Assembly (NCBI GenBank): GCA_002502095.1
Contig: DAPJ01000005.1
Span: 163,121-227,120, forward strand
Reading direction: 5' to 3'
From: Euryarchaeota archaeon UBA62
GTDB lineage: Archaea; Thermoplasmatota; Poseidoniia; Poseidoniales; Thalassarchaeaceae
Length of the DNA stretch: 64,000 nucleotides
Positions 16,447-25,801 of the stretch are shown here, one piece after another; within the stretch, counting starts at the first letter, position 1; every line of letters starts with the position of its first letter. The notes below the pieces were generated by a model, which did not search any database, was not told the DNA's origin, and saw only the letters and a program-made list of their open reading frames with translations. The position numbers and the translations under genes are program-made.

Positions 16447-17237
16447 GGCTCAAGCCAGACAGGGGGCTCGAGCATCCCACATGCCTCTTTTAGAAATAAT
16501 AGGAGGCCGTCGATATCATCTTGGGACATTCTATTCCTGACTTCCCCCCTAAAATATTCTTCAACCCTATCTTCAGGAAATCCTAGTTTTTTAGATGTAC
16601 GGGATATTACAGAAGCTCTCCATTTTTGATTGCTTTCAAAGAGCTCTACTTGTTTGATCATTTCTGAATGTGCGTCTCTCAAAATATCCTCTGGAGAGTC
16701 TCTTCTAGCTACGAATACTCCAAAGACCATTGGTAGCCCTGTGATTCTAGTCCATTCAGCTCCTAAATCCATTTTCACTAGTTCTGGATGGGAAATAGAA
16801 GCTAAAATTGCCCTATCGCCTATAAGAAGAGCCCCATCACATTTTTCCAGCATGATATTTATATCCGGTCCAGTCTCTATGAATTTCGGATCTAGGCCAC
16901 GGTTCTTGATAATCCAACTTAGTAATACCTTGGAGGTCGACGAGTCAGTTGGTAGTGCAATATCCCTCATATTTTCTATCGGACGATTGCCGAATAGTAG
17001 TACTGAGCCAACTTCACCATTACTAACGATACCGATATCTGGAAGAAGCATCAGTGTTTCACTGTTAGATGCATAATCTGCAGATGGGATGGGAGCCGCA
17101 ATACAGTCCCTTCTCATAATATGGCCAGTTAACCACGCTGGCGGTGCTGAGAGAATTGTCCATTTAGGGCTTATACCATCGAAAATAGGATCACAGTTAG
17201 AGAAAGATACCCTGCCAATTACGTCCTTCCAACTCAT
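16434..17237 (-). CDS. mqnA: Chorismate dehydratase MqnA
   Basis: MqnA dehydrates chorismate to 3-[(1-carboxyvinyl)oxy]benzoate, the entry to the futalosine pathway. The 267-residue protein has the family's N-terminal VGRVSFxNxxP-like element (here IGRVSFSNCDPIF), an SADYA segment (MqnA proteins have an SS-x-EYA-like element here), LLPDIGIVSNGEVGSVLLF, LPTDSSTSKVLL, and LLIGDRAIL with LGAEWTRITGLPMVFGVFVARR. It starts with ATG 17237 immediately after the stop of mqnE on the same strand, so mqnE-mqnA form an operon. Its 3' end overlaps the HEAT protein gene by 13 bp on the other strand. Confidence 0.92.
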   Translation of the reverse strand: MSWKDVIGRVSFSNCDPIFDGISPKWTILSAPPAWLTGHIMRRDCIAAPIPSADYASNSETLMLLPDIGIVSNGEVGSVLLFGNRPIENMRDIALPTDSSTSKVLLSWIIKNRGLDPKFIETGPDINIMLEKCDGALLIGDRAILASISHPELVKMDLGAEWTRITGLPMVFGVFVARRDSPEDILRDAHSEMIKQVELFESNQKWRASVISRTSKKLGFPEDRVEEYFRGEVRNRMSQDDIDGLLLFLKEACGMLEPPVWLEPHSE

Positions 17238-18530
17238 TTAAGGAACCTCGACTGTGATGACAGGGAGAACATGGGAGGCGTTTTCTTCTGGTAGATTGAT
17301 TATCTCGAATTGTGAATAAGAGGAGTTTCGCTTTACAGGTATGGCGCCAGATGAAGTCACCATTCTTGCCAGCTGTTCAGAGCTAGTGTTGAGACTTGTC
17401 TTACTTCCAGCTTCATGCATTATTTCTTCATGACCGACTGTTCCGTCAACATCATCCGCACCACAATTAATTGCATAGGAGGCGAGTTTGTCACCAATAT
17501 TCATTCTGTATGCCTTGATATGTGGTATATTGTCCAGCATTAGTCTAGAGACGGAAATCATGCGTATTATTTCCTGTCCAGTGGCGAGCTGTGCTTCGGG
17601 CAGTCTTGTTTTGTCTGGTAAGAATGGATAAGGGACAAAACACTGAAACCCGGATGATTCATCTTGTTGCTCTCTAAGTCTCAACAAATGATTGATCCTA
17701 TCTTCAACGGATTCAACAGTACCGAACAACATAGTACAGTTAGTAGGAATTCCTAACGAATGGGCCACTCCATGAATTTCCAGATACTCGTCTGAAGATT
17801 CCTTGCCCATACAAATTCGATCCCTAACACTGTCTACGAGAATCTCTGCACCTCCACCTGGAAGTGAATTAAGGCCTGCCTCAGAAAGCCTAGATAGAGT
17901 CTCTGAGAAAGAAAGAGAGGACCTCGACGATAGATGCTTAATCTCTACTGCAGTTAGGGCCTTGATGTGGATATGTGGGAATTCATGTTTTAGATTTGAA
18001 AACAGTTCACAATACTCAGAAACGGTCCATATTGGGTGTAATCCTCCAACGGTATGAACTTCGTCTATTCTGGATGAGTAGGGCCTGACTCTCTCGATAT
18101 ACTGATCGACGTCCAATGAATAGGCATCTGGATGTCTTGGACCCTTTCTGAAAGCACAAAATCTGCAAGCAAGGACACATACATTTGTGGAGTTGACATG
18201 TAGATTCTCATTGAAAAATACGTAATCCTGAAACCTGGCCTTCTTCACCATATCGGCCAAAGAGGTGACCGAGTTAAGACTTGGATTAACCATCAGTTTC
18301 ACACCCTGATCAAAGGTTAGTCGGCCTGTTGAGATAAGAGTCTTGAGACAATCTAGAGTTACATTATCTGAAGATACTGCCAATGGAATGTCCATACCCG
18401 AAAGCCTATCTCTCCAGTCCGAATTAGAAACGGCGACGGCGTCGAGTGGCATAGTAACGATTGCTGGTCGGGTATCGACATCATAAGAATTCGTCTGCCA
18501 GCATAGGGGGGTGACTCCGGAAAGCATCAT
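17238..18530 (-). CDS. mqnE: Aminofutalosine synthase MqnE (radical SAM)
   Basis: MqnE adds the MqnA product to SAM by radical chemistry to give aminofutalosine. The radical SAM cysteines are C118, C122 and C125 (VCVLACRFCAF). Other family elements are DEVHTVGGLHP, IHIKALTAVEI, LNSLPGGGAEI, TMLFGTVES, LMLDNIPHIKAY and GADDVDGTVGHEEI. MqnC is the closest alternative, but VGGLHP and PGGGAEI favour MqnE. At 430 residues it has an N-terminal extension of about 50 residues compared with the usual enzyme; internal ATGs at codons 27 and 46 could be the true start. MqnB and MqnC are not in the window. Confidence 0.92.
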   Translation of the reverse strand: MMLSGVTPLCWQTNSYDVDTRPAIVTMPLDAVAVSNSDWRDRLSGMDIPLAVSSDNVTLDCLKTLISTGRLTFDQGVKLMVNPSLNSVTSLADMVKKARFQDYVFFNENLHVNSTNVCVLACRFCAFRKGPRHPDAYSLDVDQYIERVRPYSSRIDEVHTVGGLHPIWTVSEYCELFSNLKHEFPHIHIKALTAVEIKHLSSRSSLSFSETLSRLSEAGLNSLPGGGAEILVDSVRDRICMGKESSDEYLEIHGVAHSLGIPTNCTMLFGTVESVEDRINHLLRLREQQDESSGFQCFVPYPFLPDKTRLPEAQLATGQEIIRMISVSRLMLDNIPHIKAYRMNIGDKLASYAINCGADDVDGTVGHEEIMHEAGSKTSLNTSSEQLARMVTSSGAIPVKRNSSYSQFEIINLPEENASHVLPVITVEVP

Positions 18531-18580
18531 TAGTTAGATTTTCTAGCAGGCATGTGAATTCCGTTACCCGAACTTCATTG

Positions 18581-19390
18581 ATGGACAACGTTCAGCTAGA
18601 GGAGTTGGCTCGTCAATGCCGGAGACACATAGTAAGAATGATTCATTCTGCTGGTGCGGGTCATCCCGGAGGGTCTCTTTCTGCGATTGATATTTTGGTT
18701 GCACTTTATGCTAATAAATTAAGATTTGACTTAGAAAATCCAGACTGGTACGACAGGGATAGGTTTGTGATGAGCAAGGGACATGCTAGTCCTGCTGTTT
18801 ACTCCATTCTTCATGAAGTTGGGTTTATTTCTGAGGAAGATATGATGTCGTTTAGAAAAATGGGCTCTGTATGTCAAGGACATGTAGATATGAAATGGAC
18901 AGATGGGGTTGATTTTTCTGCTGGTAGTTTGGGAATGGGGCTATCCTTCGGCCTTGGATGCGCCTTAGCAGCAAGGATGGATTCCAGTAATAGAGATATT
19001 TGGGTCATGGTAGGAGATGGTGAGATTCAGGAAGGGCAGTTTTGGGAGGCTGCGATGGCTGCAGATTTTCACTCAGTTGGACGACTGAATCTAATTGTCG
19101 ACAGGAATCGAATACAGAATGATGATTTTGTTGAGGTTCAAATGGAAGTGGGAGATGTAGCAAAGAAGCTCTCATCCTTCGGTTGGGATGTGAAAGAAAT
19201 TGACGGTCACTCAATGGAAGAAGTAGTTTCGGCAATAGAATGGTCATCGAATAATATTGGCTCTCCAACCGCAATTATAGCGCATACCACCAAGGGAAAG
19301 GGAGTTTCATTTATGGAAAATAATCCATCATTTCACGGTAAGGCTCCGACTGATGAAGAGTTGCGAATGTCACTGGAGGAGTTGACATGA
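18581..19390 (+). CDS. Transketolase, N-terminal (TPP-binding) subunit
   Basis: This is the first half of a split transketolase (pentose phosphate pathway). The 269-residue subunit has AGAGHPGGSLSAIDILVALY, FVMSKGHASPAVYSIL and the thiamine-diphosphate motif beginning GDGEIQEGQFWEA and ending in ...RNRIQND. ATG 18581 gives MDNVQLEELARQCRRHI, a normal N-terminus; a GTG nine codons upstream is the alternative. It overlaps the C-terminal subunit gene by 4 bp (ATGA), so the two are translationally coupled. Split transketolases are common in archaea. Confidence 0.95.
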   Translation: MDNVQLEELARQCRRHIVRMIHSAGAGHPGGSLSAIDILVALYANKLRFDLENPDWYDRDRFVMSKGHASPAVYSILHEVGFISEEDMMSFRKMGSVCQGHVDMKWTDGVDFSAGSLGMGLSFGLGCALAARMDSSNRDIWVMVGDGEIQEGQFWEAAMAADFHSVGRLNLIVDRNRIQNDDFVEVQMEVGDVAKKLSSFGWDVKEIDGHSMEEVVSAIEWSSNNIGSPTAIIAHTTKGKGVSFMENNPSFHGKAPTDEELRMSLEELT

Positions 19391-20328
19391 GTGCCCCCTC
19401 CAAAGGTGGAGCATCCAGAGATGGATATGGTTCGGCTCTACTCAGATTATCCAGTGACTCCAGAGTTGTTGTATTAGAAGCAGATCTTGGAAAGTCTACG
19501 AAATCTTGTCATTTCAGGGAATTATATCCTGAAAGAACAATTTCTCTGGGAATCGCAGAGCAAAATATGGTCCTAGTGGCATCCGGTATGGCATCATCTG
19601 GGAAAATTCCGTTTGCTAGCACATTCGCAATTTTTACAGAGAGGGGATTCGAACAAGTTAGGAACGGAGTAGCCAGGCCAGGATTAGTAGTGCATTTGTG
19701 TGGGAGCCATGGAGGTGTGCACACTGGCACAGATGGCAGTAGTGCGCAATCAATAGAAGATCTAGCCCTCTATCGAACTATACCAGGAATGACAGTAATG
19801 CATCCTTGCGATGATCTATCTGCAGAAGAGCTGACAGTACAGCTTCTTAATCACGATAATCCGTCATATACGAGGACAGCAAGGAACAAAACTCCTCGAA
19901 TGTACGATCAAGAAACCTGTAAGAGTTTGAAAATTGGAAAGGGCTCGGTGCTGAGAGAAGGAGGAGACGTAGCAATCATTTCATGCGGGGTGATGGTTTC
20001 TGAATCGATGAAGGCCGCTGAATACTTATCCTCCAAAGGTATTGAGGCCACGGTAGTGGATATGCACACACTCAAACCACTCGATACAGAATTGATTGAC
20101 GAACTAGCAGGCAAATGCAAGGGACTGGTAACTGCGGAAGACCATTCAGTCATTGGAGGATTGGGGAGCGCCGTTGCTGAGCATGTCTCATACAACGGTG
20201 GCACTCCTCTGAGGATGGTGGGTGTTTCAGATAGGTTTGGCGAGAGTGGAACTCCACAAGAGCTGATGGAAGCTATGGGAATAACATACGGAGATATTGC
20301 TATCTCGTGTGAATCGTTAATGTCCTGA
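19387..20328 (+). CDS. Transketolase, C-terminal (pyrimidine-binding) subunit
   Basis: Second half of the split transketolase, 313 residues. It contains the pyrimidine-binding domain with TISLGIAEQNMVLVASGMA (the glutamate that activates TPP), the substrate-loop GSHGGVHTGTDGSSAQS, and the C-terminal domain with DMHTLKPLD and TAEDHSVIGGLGSA. Deoxyxylulose-5-phosphate synthase shares these modules but is a single chain with different signatures. It overlaps the N-terminal subunit by 4 bp and forms the catalytic dimer with it. An AT-rich stretch follows (20333-20346). Confidence 0.95.
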   Translation: MSAPSKGGASRDGYGSALLRLSSDSRVVVLEADLGKSTKSCHFRELYPERTISLGIAEQNMVLVASGMASSGKIPFASTFAIFTERGFEQVRNGVARPGLVVHLCGSHGGVHTGTDGSSAQSIEDLALYRTIPGMTVMHPCDDLSAEELTVQLLNHDNPSYTRTARNKTPRMYDQETCKSLKIGKGSVLREGGDVAIISCGVMVSESMKAAEYLSSKGIEATVVDMHTLKPLDTELIDELAGKCKGLVTAEDHSVIGGLGSAVAEHVSYNGGTPLRMVGVSDRFGESGTPQELMEAMGITYGDIAISCESLMS

Positions 20329-20375
20329 ATCGTAATTAAATTAATCATTGATGGGGTTTCATTCATGAAGTATCT

Positions 20376-21239
20376 ATGAGACCGCTCGCCATGGATGCCT
20401 CTGAGAGGATTAAGGGAGTCCTGGATGGTTCTATACAACCTTCAGAAATCAGTGGCGATGAAGAGCTCTACTACATGGCTGAAAGAATCTATGGAAGGGA
20501 CGCTTTAGAGAACATGGGAGTAGAGCCTCCAGTAAAGCCACCAGAACTTGGAACCGTCACATTAAACGGCAATGGCGGAGTTGAAATACCCAGTTCAGAA
20601 GGCTCACAAGAGTCTGAAAACAATCAAAAAATAAAGGTTAAGAGAAGACGTATAGTTATCCCTCTAATCATGTTCTTATGCTTAATTATTTCTTCATACA
20701 ATGTGTCTTTTGGATTGGGTTCAGTGATTACATTGTGTTCTGAGGGGGAACCTGTACAGGAGTTAGAAATGGGTACTTCTTCTCATCTTAACGAGAATGG
20801 GACTTTGTATATCGTATGGAATATGTACGGATTGAATAACTATTCAGAGTATGTTCTGGAGTGGAGTGTGTCTCAAAATGGATCTAGTGAGGTGGTCGAA
20901 GATGGAATTAGTGCCTGGAACCTTTCTGAATCTGCACGAATAACCTCATTTAATTGGATAATAGAAAATCCCCCTTACTCATACCTGTCCACATTATTTG
21001 AGGATGGCTTTCCTGTAGCGTGGTCTAATGGCTCCGGAGAGCAGGTCATTACCGTGCTTTCTGAATCTGGAGAACAGGGTACTTACTGTAACGATAATAC
21101 AAGATTAATATGGGCAGAGTACTCAAACTTGGAGAGCAAAGAGGCTTGGGGAGAAGCAGGTTCAGGAGACATTATCGACGGAGCTCTGATAATGATGTTT
21201 GTAGGCATGTTTTTGATCACGGTCAGAAAAAGAGCCTAA
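20376..21239 (+). CDS. Two-pass membrane protein with large external domain, unknown function
   Basis: I do not recognise this 287-residue protein. Residues 1-85 are soluble and include a helix EELYYMAERIYGRDALENMG. A strongly basic KVKRRR precedes the first membrane segment (about 92-110). Around 150 residues follow with at least five Asn-x-Ser/Thr sequons (NGT, NYS, NGS, NLS), as expected of an outside domain. A second hydrophobic segment (about 263-283) ends in Arg-Lys-Arg-Ala. The C-terminal segment plus basic tail resembles a sorting signal, but there is no PGF-type motif. ATG 20388 (codon 5) is an alternative start. AT-rich AATTAAATTAATC at 20335-20347 may be its promoter. Its stop overlaps that of proS. 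Confidence 0.7.
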   Translation: MRPLAMDASERIKGVLDGSIQPSEISGDEELYYMAERIYGRDALENMGVEPPVKPPELGTVTLNGNGGVEIPSSEGSQESENNQKIKVKRRRIVIPLIMFLCLIISSYNVSFGLGSVITLCSEGEPVQELEMGTSSHLNENGTLYIVWNMYGLNNYSEYVLEWSVSQNGSSEVVEDGISAWNLSESARITSFNWIIENPPYSYLSTLFEDGFPVAWSNGSGEQVITVLSESGEQGTYCNDNTRLIWAEYSNLESKEAWGEAGSGDIIDGALIMMFVGMFLITVRKRA

Positions 21240-22756
21240 TACATTCTAGCCATGTGATACTTGCTCGTAGTTTGTTCTCCGGTTATTATGCAACTCCTTG
21301 TCTTTGAGTATTTTTCAACGCATTCGCCTAGCATTGTTAATCCGGAGAGCTTCTCGAGGACCTCTGCGTCGGAGTCATTCCCACAGAATGGGAAAGAGTA
21401 GACAGTGGCATCATTTAGAGGAGATGAAAACTCATATCCATCGTCCGACTTGATAATATCTGGAAGTTCCACAACCAGACTATTGAATACTTCATTTGCC
21501 CTCACCCTGAGTTCATCGGAAACAGAATCCAGAGCGGAGACGATAGATTCCTCTAGATTTGCAAGATTAGCTTCGTACTTCTTACCGGTTCTCTCAGTAA
21601 CGACGAAGCTGCCAGAGTCAATATCTCGGGGCCCGAGTTCTAACCTAATCGGTATTCCTTTGATTTCCCAGTCAAAATGTTTCACACCTGGCCTAACATC
21701 TCTGTCGTCCAAGTGTGTCCTAATACCAATTTTACTAAGACGCTCATTAATTAGAGAAATCTCACTCATTACATCATCACGAATGTGTGCCGCAATAGGC
21801 AGAAGAACTACTTGGAAAGGGGCGATTGCAGGAGGCATTATCAGTCCCTGATCATCCCCGTGCATTCCCACTACAGAGCCCAATAATCTCTCAGACATGC
21901 CAAATGTAGTTTGGTGACAAAATTTAGTTTCACCATCTGAATCTTCATACTTCAAATCGAACGCCTTAGCCCATTGGTCACGATAATGGTGGTATGTAGC
22001 AACCTGCAAGGTCCTACCATTAGGCATTACAACATCAGCAGCCATAGTGTACCACGCACCTGGGAATGTGTCCCATATTGGCCTCTTAGAAACCAGATTA
22101 GGAAGGCAGAGATCGTGCAAGATACTCTGGACCATATGGGCATCCTCAGATATCTGTTCTGTAGCACCTTCCTCGTCCTCGTGTACGGTGTGTGCCTCGA
22201 AAAAATGGATTTCTCTAACTCTGATGAATGATCTAGTCTGTTTAGTTTCGTAGCGGAAGGTATTGACAATCTGAAAGGTCTTCAGTGGGAGGTCCGTATG
22301 GCTTCTGACCCATAGGGAGAACATTGTGTACATTGGAGTCTCTGAAGTCGGTCTAAGAAACATCGGAGAATCTAACTCGTTTTCTCCTCCATGAGTTACC
22401 CAGTAAACCTCTTTCTTGAAGCCCGAGTCTTCTTCATCCATTCTGAGTTCCGAAGGATCTACTCCAGCTTCTCTGGCGGCCTTCAATCTAGATACTAGTT
22501 TGTTCTCCTTATCCAATAAATTTTCTGGAACCAGTAGAGGAAATCTATGTTCATGATGATCGGTCATAGACATCTGATTTCTGGTAAGAGAGTCGATAAG
22601 TGACATTGCCTTCAAGCCATACGGCTTCCAAACATCCATCCCCTTAATCGGATATCTTTTGTCGACTAAGTCAGCTATCTCCACAATAGAGGGGTACCAA
22701 GAGTTGAATTCAGACTTTGGAGGAATCCCTCTCTTAGCCTTCTTAGGGTTGCCCAT
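21236..22756 (-). CDS. proS: Prolyl-tRNA synthetase (archaeal/eukaryotic type)
   Basis: Class II synthetase that charges tRNA(Pro). The 506-residue protein shows FNSWYPSIVEIADLVDKRYPIKGMDVW at the N-terminus (given here in part), LRPTSETPMYTMFSLWVRSH, and motif 2 NTFRYETKQTRSFIRVREIHFFEAHT, followed by an anticodon-binding domain (VVLLPIAAH, RTHLDDRDVRPGVKHFDWE) and a C-terminal domain ending ARMY with the terminal tyrosine typical of the archaeal type. Length fits that type and not the longer bacterial form with an editing insertion. Start ATG 22756. Its last codons overlap the convergent membrane-protein gene by 4 bp (CTAA). Confidence 0.96.
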   Translation of the reverse strand: MGNPKKAKRGIPPKSEFNSWYPSIVEIADLVDKRYPIKGMDVWKPYGLKAMSLIDSLTRNQMSMTDHHEHRFPLLVPENLLDKENKLVSRLKAAREAGVDPSELRMDEEDSGFKKEVYWVTHGGENELDSPMFLRPTSETPMYTMFSLWVRSHTDLPLKTFQIVNTFRYETKQTRSFIRVREIHFFEAHTVHEDEEGATEQISEDAHMVQSILHDLCLPNLVSKRPIWDTFPGAWYTMAADVVMPNGRTLQVATYHHYRDQWAKAFDLKYEDSDGETKFCHQTTFGMSERLLGSVVGMHGDDQGLIMPPAIAPFQVVLLPIAAHIRDDVMSEISLINERLSKIGIRTHLDDRDVRPGVKHFDWEIKGIPIRLELGPRDIDSGSFVVTERTGKKYEANLANLEESIVSALDSVSDELRVRANEVFNSLVVELPDIIKSDDGYEFSSPLNDATVYSFPFCGNDSDAEVLEKLSGLTMLGECVEKYSKTRSCIITGEQTTSKYHMARMY

Positions 22757-22804
22757 GTACCGCCGTGTGCGGGACTGGTTTGAACAATTCGTATCATGGG
22801 GCCG

Positions 22805-23992
22805 TTAATTTGCCATTAAGGACTCGATTATCTCACAAAGAGAAGTAAGATTTGGTATTTGTGAGCTTTTGCCGTTAGAATCTAGTAGCCATGCCCTGGG
22901 GGAATCAGGATTGTTAAGATCCTCTAATCTGTTTGCAACAACAGCGTCCATAGAATATCGAGAAATTTGCAAGGATGCCTTCTCCAAAAGTTGTTCCAAA
23001 TCTACATTACTTTCTAACTTAAATCCAATTGAATAGCATTGACCCGTTGCCTTCAGTATCATAGGAATATGCTTCTGTGTAGGGGCCATATTGATTTGAA
23101 TTCCTTCTTTGGAGCTTGGTATCTTACTTTGGAAAGAATCAGGAATATAATCTAGTACTGCAGCGGAAAAAATCCAAACTTCTGGTGAGAAGGAAGAGGA
23201 GATATTGATTGCTTCTTCTAGCATTTCAATTGGGTGCTCGGCGTACATTACTTTTGGTAGATTGAAGTTGGGGTAATAGCTCGTACGACCCGCTAAGCAG
23301 AAAACATCATGGCCCATTCTGTACAGGTATTCTGATATTGACCAACCTGTTGTTCCTGTAGAATGATTTATTATGCTACGAACATCATCTATGGGTGCAA
23401 GATTTGATCCCAGAGTAATTGCTATCCTCTTTCTATTGGGAAGGTCGGAGTTGAGGATGTTGCTGAATTCAGCAACTATTCTGATATGACTTGGTTGCTT
23501 TCTCTTTCCCTCTTTCTCATGGTCAATAATAACATGTGATCCTTCTGCCGACAACTGAGAAAGGATTTCACTCGTTACTGGGTCATCAAAGAGGTCTGAA
23601 TGCATGGAAGGGACGAAAATTAATGGTGTATTTTTTCCCCTGGCCGCCGAAAGCGCCATCATCACTGGAGAGTCGATAATTCCATTCAGATGCTTAGAAA
23701 TTGTATTCCTGGTTGCAGGGGCTACAATGATTCCGTCATAATCATCTAATTGCGACATAGAGGAGTCCCAATTAGATATGATATCACTATTCGAACCCCA
23801 TGATAGAGCCAGCGGAGTAATTACCTTCGTGGCCTCATTAGTCATCATCGGAGAAACATACGCACCGTGTCTTCTGAGCTCTCGACAAAGTTTGATAGAT
23901 TCCACTGCCGCTATGCCTCCGGTTACTGCCAACAGGACCTTGCGACCGGCCAGAGAGTTGCTAAGTTGACTGACGCCAGTGTCTCCGACCAT
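22805..23992 (-). CDS. coaBC: Bifunctional CoaBC: PPC decarboxylase / PPC synthetase
   Basis: CoaB joins 4'-phosphopantothenate and cysteine; CoaC decarboxylates the product, giving 4'-phosphopantetheine for coenzyme A. The N-terminal flavoprotein domain has VLLAVTGGIAAVESIKLCRELRRHGA; its usual PASANT substrate motif reads PATRNT. The C-terminal synthetase begins around ITLGSNLAPIDDVRSIINHSTGTTGW and contains SAAVLDYIPDSFQSKI with the conserved lysine. At 395 residues the length is normal but both halves are clearly divergent. Start ATG 23992 lies 23 bp from the divergent 184-residue gene. Confidence 0.9.
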   Translation of the reverse strand: MVGDTGVSQLSNSLAGRKVLLAVTGGIAAVESIKLCRELRRHGAYVSPMMTNEATKVITPLALSWGSNSDIISNWDSSMSQLDDYDGIIVAPATRNTISKHLNGIIDSPVMMALSAARGKNTPLIFVPSMHSDLFDDPVTSEILSQLSAEGSHVIIDHEKEGKRKQPSHIRIVAEFSNILNSDLPNRKRIAITLGSNLAPIDDVRSIINHSTGTTGWSISEYLYRMGHDVFCLAGRTSYYPNFNLPKVMYAEHPIEMLEEAINISSSFSPEVWIFSAAVLDYIPDSFQSKIPSSKEGIQINMAPTQKHIPMILKATGQCYSIGFKLESNVDLEQLLEKASLQISRYSMDAVVANRLEDLNNPDSPRAWLLDSNGKSSQIPNLTSLCEIIESLMAN

Positions 23993-24015
23993 GACTTCCG
24001 ATTGCCGAGTGATTC

Positions 24016-24570
24016 ATGAGTGCGTCGCTCCCGCGAATGATTGAGACTATGGGTCGGGGTATGTTTTCTGTAACTCGCCATGTTTCCTTTCTACTTGTCA
24101 TGCTAGCCATAGTTCAACTTCTCGTAATCCTGAGCTTACCGTACGACAGAACGATATTTTTCATTTTTCCAATGATATTTGGCATGATTTTGTTACCTGT
24201 ATCGATTACTGGTGCCGTTTTACTACGTCTACGTAGGAGTCCTGGCATCTTCTTATCCACAATTTCCCTAGGTGCATTGGGAATTTGTTTCATGTTCGAG
24301 GGTTTCCTGGTAATGTTGATGGGACCCTCTGCTATTGTGGGAGCCTTGTATGTGCTTCTCGGTATTTCCTCAGTTAGAAGGATAAAGCCACTTAACAACG
24401 TCTCATTCAGAAGATGGTTTGAGGGAAGAAATGGCTCTGAAAATACTAATCTTGCGGATGAGGAGGTTATGGCAATATGCCCTCATTGTTCCAGCATCTT
24501 AGCAGTAATACCATCTCTACTTAGTGAAGAGGATAAGTGCCCAGAGTGTGATGGTAGGCTTGTCCTCTAA
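24016..24570 (+). CDS. Four-TM membrane protein with C-terminal zinc ribbon
   Basis: A 184-residue protein of unknown function. Four hydrophobic segments are seen (about 18-38, 45-66, 75-92 and 97-116). A short linker leads to a C-terminal CPHC - 16 residues - CPEC zinc ribbon followed by a few residues, probably on the cytoplasmic face. No enzyme motif is evident. It is divergent from coaBC and its TAA stop overlaps the TAG stop of the thiolase gene (sequence CTAA at 24567-24570). Confidence 0.75.
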   Translation: MSASLPRMIETMGRGMFSVTRHVSFLLVMLAIVQLLVILSLPYDRTIFFIFPMIFGMILLPVSITGAVLLRLRRSPGIFLSTISLGALGICFMFEGFLVMLMGPSAIVGALYVLLGISSVRRIKPLNNVSFRRWFEGRNGSENTNLADEEVMAICPHCSSILAVIPSLLSEEDKCPECDGRLVL

Positions 24571-25697
24571 GGCCTCTCAAGTACGATTGTGATACCCATT
24601 CCCCCGCCTATACACATTGTCGCTATTGCCCTTTCTGAATTGGTTCTGTCCAGAATGGATGCGGCCTTTCCTACAATTCTCGCCCCGGATGCCCCAAGAG
24701 GATGCCCTATTGAAATAGCGCCTCCATCGATATTGACCTTCTGATAGTCAATCGACAATTCATTGATCACAGCAATACTTTGTGAGGAAAAGGCCTCATT
24801 AATTTCGAAGATATCGATATCGTCGATATCCCATCCTGAACGTTCGAGAGCTTTCTGAGTGGAGGATATGGGCCCAATTCCCATCATATCGGGAGGGCAC
24901 CCAGTTACTGCACTGGTAACTATTCTTGCTAACGGTTCTAATCCATTCTTTTCAGCAAATTCAGAGCTACAGACAAGCATACAGACTGCTCCATCTGTCA
25001 AGGGAGAGGATGTAGCTGCCGTTACCGAGCCATTTTCCCTGAATACTGGATTTAGTTTGGACATTGCCTCCAAGGACGTGTTCCTTATGCAACCATCTTC
25101 GTCTATCATATCATCGTCTGAAGTGATTGAGCAAATCTCAGATTTGAAGTATCCGTTATCCCTCGCATAGATTGATTTAATATGCGAATCTAGAGCAAAC
25201 TCTTCTTGGGAAGCTCTAGAAATATTCCACTTATCGGCGACATTCTCTGCAGTAATCCCCATATTTATGTAAGCGTCAGGAAATACTTTCTCAAGATCGG
25301 GATGAGGGCTCCAATTGAATCCCCTTCTCTTGATTCTACTCATTGACTCTATTCCCCCGCATAGAAAGCAATCTCCCCAACCACTCTCAATGTTTGATGC
25401 TGCGACGAGTATGGCCTGCATTGATGACCCACATAGCCTATTGAGGGTCATCCCAGGGACACTGTCAGGCATTCCACCGAGAAATGTGACTAGCCTGCCA
25501 ATATTGTATCCCTGTTCTCCTTCAGGGTATGCACAACCTATTATGATATCATCAATATCGCCTAGGTTGATGGGATTCCTGTCCAGCAACGACTTCGTGA
25601 CTTGCCCCAGTAATTCGTCAGGACGTGTTTCTGACAGCTTTCCCTTGTGTGCCCGATGGAAAGGGCTCCTCATCCAATCAACGATTACTGCTCTCAC
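24567..25697 (-). CDS. Thiolase (acetyl-CoA C-acyltransferase)
   Basis: A 376-residue thiolase that cleaves or forms beta-ketoacyl-CoA. The nucleophilic cysteine is in LNRLCGSSMQA (about residue 88); the second active-site elements are INEAFSSQSIAV, GGAISIGHPLGASGARI with the catalytic histidine, and MCIGGGMG with the second cysteine. These complete motifs resemble bacterial degradative (FadA-like) thiolases and differ from the archaeal SCP-x-like thiolase that partners HMG-CoA synthase. A role in fatty-acid beta-oxidation is likely, but acetoacetyl-CoA synthesis cannot be excluded. Start codon is GTG at 25697. Confidence 0.92.
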   Translation of the reverse strand: MRAVIVDWMRSPFHRAHKGKLSETRPDELLGQVTKSLLDRNPINLGDIDDIIIGCAYPEGEQGYNIGRLVTFLGGMPDSVPGMTLNRLCGSSMQAILVAASNIESGWGDCFLCGGIESMSRIKRRGFNWSPHPDLEKVFPDAYINMGITAENVADKWNISRASQEEFALDSHIKSIYARDNGYFKSEICSITSDDDMIDEDGCIRNTSLEAMSKLNPVFRENGSVTAATSSPLTDGAVCMLVCSSEFAEKNGLEPLARIVTSAVTGCPPDMMGIGPISSTQKALERSGWDIDDIDIFEINEAFSSQSIAVINELSIDYQKVNIDGGAISIGHPLGASGARIVGKAASILDRTNSERAIATMCIGGGMGITIVLERP

Positions 25698-25801
25698 ATG
25701 TCTCGGGAGGCATAGAGGAAAATAACCCTTGGTGGTGGAAACGTTGGAACATTATCGACCGAGAGGTTCATGAGAAGGCTTCAACTGGCCCACCTGATAA
25801 T

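Noticed and set aside
19908..20438. Minus-strand open frame of 176 codons over the transketolase end
   Set aside because: Shadow of the conserved transketolase subunit; no ribosome-binding site or homology.
20376..21239. PGF-CTERM-type sorting signal in the two-pass membrane protein
   Set aside because: The C-terminus has a membrane segment and basic tail but no PGF-like tripeptide before it.
25625..25801. 59-codon upstream extension of kptA
   Set aside because: Overlaps the 5' end of the thiolase on the other strand; the zinc-binding KptA N-terminus begins at ATG 25802.
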